Positions 1 to 6,835 of a stretch of DNA of 7,597 bases are shown piece by piece (the stretch's first letter is position 1; every line of letters begins with the position of its first letter). The notes under the pieces are model-generated. The model saw nothing but the letters and a program-made list of their open reading frames with translations, had not been told where the DNA came from and ran no database searches. The DNA is from Puniceicoccales bacterium (GTDB lineage: Bacteria > Verrucomicrobiota > Verrucomicrobiia > Opitutales > JAIRLG01): contig JAITKE010000079.1 in NCBI GenBank assembly GCA_031278595.1, forward strand, positions 1 to 7,597. Direction: 5' to 3'. A program made the position numbers and the translations under genes.

Positions 1-81
1 TTGGCTTCCAAAGGAAGCGGCCCGCCAAAGGCGGGCCTCCGCCGAAGCCCCCTCCGGGGGCTTCGGCGCAAAGGCAGCCCC
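1..81. repeat. Cloverleaf palindromic element, copy 1 (left outer stem cut off by window start)
   Basis: Three perfect hairpins follow one another. Arm A is gcttcc/ggaagc with an AAA loop (4-18). Arm B is ggcccgcc/ggcgggcc with an AAA loop (19-37). Arm C is a 13-bp stem, cgccgaagccccc (40-52) pairing with 56-68, with a TCC loop. Arms A and B abut, and two bases (38-39) separate B from C. The sequence caaaggcagcccc (69-81) follows arm C directly. It resembles the right outer stems of the other copies (caaagacagc; aaaggcggcccca). The first three bases, ttg, can pair with caa (69-71), so the left outer stem probably lies just upstream of the window. Function is unknown. The hairpins are seen directly; membership in the family is inference from the matching layout. 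Confidence 0.75.
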
Positions 82-157
82 AAACGGGCTCCGGCCCGCG
101 CAGCGGGCCGCCGCTGGGGCCGGCCGAAGGCCGGCTCCAGCCAAGGCGGCGCACCCC
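82..157. repeat. Second partial cloverleaf-like hairpin cluster
   Basis: Two more strong hairpins lie directly downstream of copy 1. One is cggcccgc/gcgggccg with a GCA loop (92-110). The other is a 13-bp stem with one G-T pair, 113-125 with 129-141, and a GAA loop. Two bases (111-112) separate them, as between arms B and C of copy 1. The following caaggcggcgcacccc (142-157) resembles a right outer stem, but no matching left outer stem is present in the window. Arm A would be a weak hairpin (agccc 76-80 with gggct 86-90, or cgggc 85-89 with gcccg 94-98). It may be a duplicated right half of copy 1 or a degraded second element. Confidence 0.55.
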
Positions 158-158
158 A

Positions 159-335
159 ATCAGCCGTCAGCAATAGAAAACCCTAAAAACTCAAGAAATC
201 AGAAAGTTCCACCCCGAGGAATTGGCACTGGGGAAAGGTTATCCGGGTTGCTCGCTGTCTTTGGAGCCCGAAGGGCTCGCTCGCGGAGCGAGCACCCGGA
301 ATGAAAAGGGAACTTTTCATTCCGGCAAAGACAGC
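159..335. repeat. Composite intergenic repeat, copy 1, ending in a cloverleaf element
   Basis: This unit is repeated at 2779-2991 in the same orientation. The first 25 bases match 2779-2803 at 24 of 25 positions and include agccgtc followed by gcaatagaaaaccc. A diverged middle still aligns in patches (atca, aaagtt, cccgag, gggga), and the unit ends in the near-identical cloverleaf element. It lies just 3' of rsmI, so the uppS-cdsA-rsmI operon sits between the two copies. No open reading frame of its own is credible. It may be a non-autonomous mobile element or an intergenic repeat family. Confidence 0.7.
254..335. repeat. Cloverleaf palindromic element, copy 2
   Basis: The outer stem is gctgtctttg (254-263) pairing with caaagacagc (326-335). 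It encloses arm A, gagccc/gggctc with a GAA loop (264-278); arm B, gctcgc/gcgagc with a GGA loop (279-293); a two-base spacer; and arm C, a 13-bp stem (296-308 with 313-325) with a GGAA loop. Every arm is perfectly paired, and there is no unpaired base between the outer stem and arms A or C. It is 28 bases past the rsmI stop codon, so it could end or protect that transcript. There is no T-run typical of an intrinsic terminator. Confidence 0.85.
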
Positions 336-363
336 CCAATGACAGACCCAAACCTCCGGTTCC

Positions 364-1047
364 CTAGAGCGCAAAGCGGGTATTGGCGATGAGGATGGTG
401 AATTCGCCCTTGGCCGGCAGATAGAGTTTTTCCTCGCAGATTTCTCCCAAAGGGCGGGTGATGTAGGTCTCGTGTAGCTTCGTCATCTCCCGGGCCACGC
501 AGGCCCAGCGGGCATTGCCCAAAATCTCTCGGGCCTCCGAAAGAAACTTCTCGATGCGGTGGCAGGCCTCGTAGAAGATGAGCGTATGGGGACAATCATC
601 GTACCGCAAAAAGACTTCCCGCCTCGATTTGGGGGGCAGGAAGCCCAGGAAGAGGAAGGACGCGGTGGGAAGGCCGCTGACCGAGAGGGCCGCCACGGCG
701 GCGCTGGCCCCCGGAACGGGCAGGACGGCGATGCCCTCCTTTCGGCAGGCCCGGACCAGGCGAAAGCCAGGATCACTCAGGCTGGGCGTCCCGGCATCGC
801 TGATCAGGGCCACATTTTCCCCCAGCTTTAATTTCTTCAGCAACAGAGCCGCCTGGCGGATCTCATGGGCGGCATTGTAGAGCCTCAGCGGACGGGAGAG
901 CTTGTAACGAGTCAGCAGACGGGAACTGACGCGGGAATCCTCGCAGGCCAGCACCTCGCAGCTCTTCAAAACCTCCAGTGCCCGCAGCGAGAGATCCCCC
1001 AGATGCCCGATGGGCGTCGCGACGACGTAGAGGATGCCGGCGGCCAT
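364..1047 (-). CDS. rsmI: 16S rRNA (cytidine(1402)-2'-O)-methyltransferase RsmI
   Basis: The protein (227 aa) is a tetrapyrrole-methylase-fold enzyme. It uses S-adenosylmethionine to 2'-O-methylate C1402 in the ribosomal P-site region of 16S rRNA. Visible family motifs are the N-terminal LYVVATPIG (6-14), CEDSR (35-39), ISDAGTPSLSDPG (82-94), PVPGASAAVAALSVSGLPT (110-128), LGFLPPKSRR (134-143) and AREMTKLHE (185-193). The usual 'PIGNLGD' reads PIGHLGD here. The protein ends soon after KGEFTILIA, so it lacks the roughly 50-residue C-terminal extension of the E. coli enzyme; the catalytic domain looks complete. The ATG start has an AGGGA-like ribosome binding site 8 bases upstream. It starts 15 bases after the cdsA stop, as the last gene of the operon. 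Confidence 0.95.
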   Translation of the reverse strand: MAAGILYVVATPIGHLGDLSLRALEVLKSCEVLACEDSRVSSRLLTRYKLSRPLRLYNAAHEIRQAALLLKKLKLGENVALISDAGTPSLSDPGFRLVRACRKEGIAVLPVPGASAAVAALSVSGLPTASFLFLGFLPPKSRREVFLRYDDCPHTLIFYEACHRIEKFLSEAREILGNARWACVAREMTKLHETYITRPLGEICEEKLYLPAKGEFTILIANTRFAL

Positions 1048-1062
1048 GTTCCGGATCCCTGC

Positions 1063-1935
1063 TCAGAAGAGTGCCCTCAGGACAGGGGACAGCTTTTCCC
1101 AGTAGTGGAAATACAGGACTCCCACCGGCAGCGCCAGGATCAGGCTGTCGGTCAGGTCGAAAATCCCACCGATGCCCGGAATGAGCTTTCCGGAATCCTT
1201 CACCTGGGCCAGGCGCTTGACCGTGGACTCCACGAGGTCGGAAAAGGCGGCGATCAGCGCGATGAAAATCGCCAGCAGCAGGGCCCGGAGCGGTGAAAAA
1301 TTTTTCGGAAAAAAGGAGGCGAAGAGCAGTCGACCACCCAGGCCGACGAGCAGAGGGGCAAGGATCACGGCGCCGACCAGGCCCCGGCGCGTCTTGGCCG
1401 GACTCAGCTGTGGGGCTAATTTTCGCCCGCCGCAGAGAGAGCCGATGCAGAGCCCACTCACATCGCTGAACTTGGCCACGGCGATGACCCACAGGAGACA
1501 GGCGAGGGCCACCCCGCCCTTTTCCTCCGATGACCAGTCCCGTAACATGGCGAGGGGAAAGGCGAACATCAGAGGCAGGTAGACCAGGTTGCAGACCGTC
1601 GACACCAGGCTCCCGATGATGGCCCGCGGTTCCTTTTTGGAAAAGGCGTAGAAGGTCGTCTCGATCAGGGCACAGACGAAAACCACCATCGCCGCCTCCA
1701 CTCCACCCATCGGGGCCGGTGGGAAATAGGCCAGGAGTAGCATCAACGACCCATAGCCCAGGCAGTGCCAGAGGTAGGGCTCGCAACCGGCCTTGCGGCA
1801 GAGTTGGCAGAGCTCATACTGGGTCAGCAGCGAGGCCAGGATGAGCAGCAGCACCCCACCGGCCACGCCCCCCAGGGCCAGTAGGCCCAGAACCGCCAGC
1901 CACAGAACGCAAAAACTTCCGATTCTCTCCTTCAC
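1063..1935 (-). CDS. cdsA: Phosphatidate cytidylyltransferase CdsA
   Basis: This integral membrane enzyme makes CDP-diacylglycerol from phosphatidate and CTP, the precursor of bacterial phospholipids. The 290-aa length is typical. Several hydrophobic segments are visible, starting at residues 9-37. The family signature is at 237-264: STVKRLAQ, then KDSGKLIPGIGGIFDLTDS. It departs from the textbook pattern in two places, with Ile where 'PGHGG' has His and Leu where 'DR' has Arg. An earlier conserved block, AKFSDVSG followed by LSPAKTRRG, is also present. The start is GTG. The uppS stop codon TGA precedes it with a single GAG codon between, in the same reading frame, so translation is probably coupled to uppS. 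Confidence 0.93.
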   Translation of the reverse strand: MKERIGSFCVLWLAVLGLLALGGVAGGVLLLILASLLTQYELCQLCRKAGCEPYLWHCLGYGSLMLLLAYFPPAPMGGVEAAMVVFVCALIETTFYAFSKKEPRAIIGSLVSTVCNLVYLPLMFAFPLAMLRDWSSEEKGGVALACLLWVIAVAKFSDVSGLCIGSLCGGRKLAPQLSPAKTRRGLVGAVILAPLLVGLGGRLLFASFFPKNFSPLRALLLAIFIALIAAFSDLVESTVKRLAQVKDSGKLIPGIGGIFDLTDSLILALPVGVLYFHYWEKLSPVLRALF

Positions 1936-1938
1936 CTC

Positions 1939-2658
1939 TCACTCACTCATTTCCCGGCCTCCCAGTCGCCCAAATCGCCTCCGGCGACGGCGGTAAACGG
2001 CCACGGCTTCGTCCAGATCCCTTTCGCTGAAGTCCGGCCACAGAACGGAGGGGAAATAAAGTTCCGAATAGACGGACTGCAACGGCAAAAAGTGGCTCAG
2101 CCGCATCTCACCCGAGCTGCGCAGGATGAGATCCGGATCGGGAATGCCGGCGGTGTCCAGGAATTTTTCGAAATCCTCCCAACGGCTCGGCCCCTTCGTC
2201 GCGCCGGACTGCCAAAAACGCCGCATGGCTCGAAGAACTTCATCCCGGCCTCCGTAGTTGGCGGCCAGAATCACCGTCATCTGCTCCCCCTTCTGCGTCT
2301 CATCTTCCAATTTCCGCAGAGCCCGGGCCGTCGACGGCCGCAGGGCCTCCACATCTCCGATCAGGTGGATGCGGATTCCCTGCTCCAGGAGCTGGGACAG
2401 CCAGCGTCGCGCGTAGAGTTCGAAGAGCGACAGGAGGCCGTTGACCTCCGCCGCCGGCCGTTGGTTGTTCTCGAGTGAAAAGGCGTAGAGCGTCAGGAAG
2501 CGGATGCCCAGGGATTGGGCATGGGTCACGATGCGCCGGACATTTTCCGCCCCTCGCCGGTGGCCGTAGAGCCGTGGCTTCCCCCGCTGTTCCGCCCAGC
2601 GGCCATTGCCGTCCATGATGAGGCCGACGTGCAGCGGAATGGGCCCGATGGAATCCAT
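1939..2658 (-). CDS. uppS: Undecaprenyl diphosphate synthase (cis-prenyltransferase)
   Basis: The enzyme condenses isopentenyl diphosphate units onto farnesyl diphosphate with cis geometry. This yields the C55 lipid carrier for peptidoglycan and other surface glycans. The protein has 239 aa, a usual length. HVGLIMDGNGRWA (10-22) carries the catalytic Asp16. YGHRRGA (31-37) follows, and FSLENNQRP (60-68) matches the usual 'STENWxRP' region with Asn in place of Trp. The diphosphate-binding residues Arg180, Arg186, Ser188 and Glu199 sit at the same spacing as R194, R200, S202 and E213 of the E. coli enzyme, in LRSSGEMRLSHF and YSELYF. It is the first gene of the uppS-cdsA-rsmI operon. No convincing Shine-Dalgarno sequence precedes the ATG. 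Confidence 0.95.
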   Translation of the reverse strand: MDSIGPIPLHVGLIMDGNGRWAEQRGKPRLYGHRRGAENVRRIVTHAQSLGIRFLTLYAFSLENNQRPAAEVNGLLSLFELYARRWLSQLLEQGIRIHLIGDVEALRPSTARALRKLEDETQKGEQMTVILAANYGGRDEVLRAMRRFWQSGATKGPSRWEDFEKFLDTAGIPDPDLILRSSGEMRLSHFLPLQSVYSELYFPSVLWPDFSERDLDEAVAVYRRRRRRFGRLGGREMSE

Positions 2659-2690
2659 AAACGGCCGCCCATTGAGCGGAGGCTTCGGGG

Positions 2691-2760
2691 CATTTCAAGG
2701 CTCCAAATCATTCCCCATTTCCAATCATCCCTCATTTCAAGGCTTCCAATCCTTTCTCCC
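2691..2760. repeat. Short degenerate direct repeats upstream of uppS
   Basis: The phrase catttcaaggct(t)ccaa occurs at 2691 and again at 2733, with a shorter relative catttccaatcatccct (2716-2732) between them. The two full units start 42 bases apart. The stretch lies in the divergent uppS/glgB intergenic region and could form part of the uppS leader or promoter. I could not identify promoter boxes with confidence. Confidence 0.5.
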
Positions 2761-2778
2761 TCAGCGGCCCCTCGGCGG

Positions 2779-2991
2779 ATCAGCCGTCGGCAATAGAAAA
2801 CCCCCAAACCCCGAGGCATCAAAAAGTTTCCCAAATCCCGAGAAATCGGCGCCGGGGAGATGGGGGCCGGAAGAGGGTGCCGGGGAAATCGATGCCACGG
2901 GCGCTCGCTGTCTTTGGAGCCCGAAGGGCTCGCTCGCGGAGCGAGCATCAGGGATGAAAAGGAAACTTTTCATCCCTGCAAAGACAGCGAG
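2779..2991. repeat. Composite intergenic repeat, copy 2, ending in a cloverleaf element
   Basis: This is the second copy of the unit at 159-335, in the same orientation. The head at 2779-2803 is almost identical. The middle is diverged and about 30 bases longer, with extra G-rich sequence around 2860-2885. The cloverleaf at the end is nearly identical. It lies between the divergent uppS and glgB genes, so it cannot act only as a terminator for a flanking gene. Reverse-strand reading frames across both copies encode the same short peptide beginning FAGMKS. This reflects the repeat, not a gene. Confidence 0.7.
2904..2991. repeat. Cloverleaf palindromic element, copy 3
   Basis: The outer stem is 13 bp: ctcgctgtctttg (2904-2916) pairing with caaagacagcgag (2979-2991). 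Arm A is gagccc/gggctc with a GAA loop (2917-2931). Arm B is gctcgc/gcgagc with a GGA loop (2932-2946). After a two-base spacer, arm C is a 13-bp stem (2949-2961 with 2966-2978) with a GAAA loop. Compared with the 254 copy, arm C has two compensatory changes: C297-G324 becomes A2950-T2977, and A300-T321 becomes G2953-C2974. Pairing is therefore conserved despite sequence change. The right-end motif acagcgag recurs at 3001-3008. Confidence 0.87.
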
Positions 2992-3010
2992 TGAAGAACG
3001 ACAGCGAGCC

Positions 3011-3024
3011 AAAGACCGGTCTTT
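3011..3024. promoter_or_regulatory. 14-bp perfect palindrome upstream of glgB, possible operator
   Basis: The sequence aaagaccggtcttt is a perfect palindrome. Part of it, accggtct, recurs at 3049-3056, and ctgatac(t/c)gg occurs at 3027 and 3044. These repeats in the glgB upstream region could be a protein-binding site. No regulator or promoter can be named from the sequence. Confidence 0.25.
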
Positions 3025-3172
3025 ATCTGATACTGGCCCTCAGCTGATACCGGTCTCCATCTTTCAAACTTCCCCATCGATAAAAAGACAACCGAAAATG
3101 GCTCATCGGCTGGATCGTAGAAGAGAGAATGGATCCTCGAAAGAAGATGGATCATAAAAGAGGCCCGCTGTC

Positions 3173-3216
3173 GGATAAAGGCTCGTCTTGGGGTACTTGG
3201 ATAAAGGCTCGTCTTG
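3173..3216 (+). repeat. 26-base-period tandem repeat just before the glgB start
   Basis: The 18-base sequence ggataaaggctcgtcttg occurs at 3173-3190 and 3199-3216. The period of 26 is not a multiple of three. The region reads open in the glgB frame from an ATG at 3129. A frame-breaking duplication there suggests it is leader, not protein, and supports the ATG at 3246 as the glgB start. Confidence 0.6.
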
Positions 3217-3245
3217 AGGGTGTTTTTCGATTAGCTATGGGGCTC

Positions 3246-5444
<2,199 letters not shown>

Positions 5445-5462
5445 CGCTTCGGCGGTGGTTTT

Positions 5463-5573
5463 GCGCGATGGCCCCTTTGCGAAGCAAAGAAGACGCTCCC
5501 GCGCGCGCGAAGCGCGCGCGGGAGCGCCCTGTAGCTAAACGGCCTTCGGCCGTTTAGCTACGGGCCATCGCGC
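5463..5573. repeat. Cloverleaf palindromic element, copy 4
   Basis: The outer stem gcgcgatggccc (5463-5474) pairs perfectly with gggccatcgcgc (5562-5573). Arm A is ctttgc/gcaaag with a GAA loop (5475-5489). Arm B is a 15-bp stem, cgctcccgcgcgcgc (5494-5508) with 5512-5526, and a GAA loop. Arm C is a 14-bp stem, gtagctaaacggcc (5531-5544) with 5548-5561, and a TTC loop. Four-base spacers separate A-B and B-C; the outer stem directly abuts A and C. It begins 18 bases after the glgB stop, so it may end or stabilise that transcript. Its sequence is unlike copies 2 and 3, but the fold is the same. Confidence 0.85.
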
Positions 5574-5593
5574 TGAATCTGAACATGCCGAAT

Positions 5594-5647
5594 CTGAATC
5601 GCGACCAATCCGCGCCAAACCTGAATCGCACCCAATCCAAACCAAAT
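5594..5647. repeat. 27-bp tandem direct repeat between two cloverleaf elements
   Basis: Two adjacent 27-base units begin with ctgaatcgc at 5594 and 5621 and match at 21 of 27 positions, sharing caatcc and ccaaa. Degenerate fragments continue on both sides (aatctgaa at 5577, gccaaatctg at 5651). The tract fills the gap between the two cloverleaf elements in the convergent glgB/epimerase intergenic region. Function is unknown. Confidence 0.6.
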
Positions 5648-5674
5648 CACGCCAAATCTGCAGCCGGTAAGTTT

Positions 5675-5785
5675 TGGGGCCGCCTTTGGGCCCTACGGAC
5701 CCCGGCGCCCGCGCCTGCGGGCGCGGGCGCCGCGAGAGAGGAAGGGAAAGTTCCTTTCCCTTCCCCTCTCGCAAAGGCGGCCCCA
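5675..5785. repeat. Cloverleaf palindromic element, copy 5
   Basis: The outer stem tggggccgccttt (5675-5687) pairs perfectly with aaaggcggcccca (5773-5785). Arm A is gggccc/ggaccc with a TAC loop and one C-A mismatch (5688-5702). Arm B is a very GC-rich 13-bp stem (5703-5715 with 5720-5732). Arm C is a 19-pair stem (5732-5750 with 5754-5772) with a TTC loop and one A-C mismatch; base 5732 can belong to B or C. The outer stem resembles those of copies 1 to 3. It ends 17 bases from the stop of the minus-strand epimerase-like gene, mirroring copy 4 after glgB. Confidence 0.83.
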
Positions 5786-5802
5786 GATCCCGGGAAGGGA
5801 AG

Positions 5803-6780
5803 TCAGCCGAAAAGCCCTTGCTCTTTCCCTAGACAGACATCCCGTATCAAGGACTCCAAATCATCGAAGCGCCGCCCCCAGTGAAGCTCCCGCTGGGCCT
5901 TCCTCGGCTCCAGAACGGAACGGGCGATTTCCCCGGGATGGGCAGCCGACTCCACAACGGGAATGCTTTTTCCGGAAACCTTCTCGAAGCCCCGAATGAC
6001 TTCCAGTACCGAATTTCCCCGGCCGGAGGCGAGGTTGTAGGTCACCCCTGTTCCCATCGCCGGCAGGGATGACAGGGCCGAGACAAGGGCCCGGACCACG
6101 TCCTCCCCATGGACATAATCCCGAACCGCCGTTCCGTCGAACGTGGGCCGGTCACAGCCGAAAACCTCGCAGGATTCCCGTTCGCCGCCTACGACCTCGC
6201 CCAGAACGGAGAACAGGGTATTTTTCTTCCAGAAAGTGCTTCCGCCCGGCGAGACCCGTCCCACGACATTGGAAGGGCGGAGGATGACGACGCTCCAGCG
6301 CTCGGATTCCGCCAAGGACGCCAGCAGCTGCTCGACCCCCAGATGTGTCATCCCGTCGGGATTGATGGGATTCGGTACCTGCAATTCATTCGCCAAGCCG
6401 CTCTCCACCTCTCCGTAGACCGATGCCGTCGACAGGTAGACGATCTGCTTCACGTGGCAATGCACCATGGCCTGCAGCAAAAACATCGTCCCGGCCAGGT
6501 TGTTGATGAAGTACCTCATCGGCTCAACCAGCGATTCGCGCACGTCCGTCCAGGCCCCGCAGTGCAGGACGCAATCCACCACCTGCTTCGATAGGATCTG
6601 CTCCACCAGAGCGAGGTTGCTGTAATCCCCGACGTAGAGCGGGACGTCTTCCGGAATCGTCCTCTTATCCCCACAAACCAGGGAATCCAGCACCGATACC
6701 CCATAGCCCAGGCGTTTTAGCCGATGAATGACCCCCGAGCCGACGTAGCCACAGCCTCCGGTCACCAATACGTTTGGCAT
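5803..6780 (-). CDS. GalE-type NAD-dependent epimerase/dehydratase homologue lacking the catalytic Tyr-Lys pair
   Basis: The protein (325 aa) is an extended short-chain dehydrogenase resembling UDP-glucose 4-epimerase along its length. It has the NAD motif TGGCGYVGSG (7-16), Asp32 after the second strand, LSTASVYGE (116-124), VRDYVHGEDVVRA in the C-terminal half, and the late NLASGRGNSVLEVI and HPGEIARS blocks. GalE enzymes have YGxSK after 'NP'. Here the aligned residues read NPDGMTHLGVE (140-150), so Asp142 replaces the catalytic Tyr and His146 replaces the Lys. Asp142 is encoded by GAC, one base from TAC. NAD binding looks possible, but classical epimerase chemistry does not. The frame is intact, so it is not an obvious pseudogene. 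No gene symbol is assigned because activity is doubtful. It lies 55 bases downstream of the SANT gene on the same strand. Confidence 0.85.
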   Translation of the reverse strand: MPNVLVTGGCGYVGSGVIHRLKRLGYGVSVLDSLVCGDKRTIPEDVPLYVGDYSNLALVEQILSKQVVDCVLHCGAWTDVRESLVEPMRYFINNLAGTMFLLQAMVHCHVKQIVYLSTASVYGEVESGLANELQVPNPINPDGMTHLGVEQLLASLAESERWSVVILRPSNVVGRVSPGGSTFWKKNTLFSVLGEVVGGERESCEVFGCDRPTFDGTAVRDYVHGEDVVRALVSALSSLPAMGTGVTYNLASGRGNSVLEVIRGFEKVSGKSIPVVESAAHPGEIARSVLEPRKAQRELHWGRRFDDLESLIRDVCLGKEQGLFG

Positions 6781-6835
6781 AAAGGCCTATCTCGGATCAA
6801 CCTAGGCGTACAACGGGGAACCCTTCTGCAACTTT

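Noticed and set aside
1..186. Open frame on the plus strand rich in Arg, Gly and Pro
   Set aside because: It runs straight through the stems of five perfect hairpins, and its composition follows from the GC-rich palindromes. No ribosome binding site or recognisable domain was seen.
254..335. tRNA gene suggested by the cloverleaf shape
   Set aside because: There is no acceptor-stem/T-loop GTTC box, anticodon arm of seven-base loop, or D-loop consensus. The loops are three or four bases, so this is not a tRNA.
183..374. Minus-strand frame encoding a peptide with FAGMKS, shared with a frame at 2761-3012
   Set aside because: The shared peptide comes from the duplicated cloverleaf elements. The frames start in different contexts and have no coding support, so this is repeat sequence and not a protein family.
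863..1786. 307-codon minus-strand open frame
   Set aside because: It overlaps cdsA and the start of rsmI in another frame. Those two have clear family motifs, while this frame is a Pro/Arg/Gly-rich product of high GC content.
5463..5785. CRISPR or integron attachment-site array
   Set aside because: Unit spacing and sequences are irregular, there are no constant repeats with unique spacers, and no integrase or cas gene is present. The tandem 27-bp units are only two and diverged.
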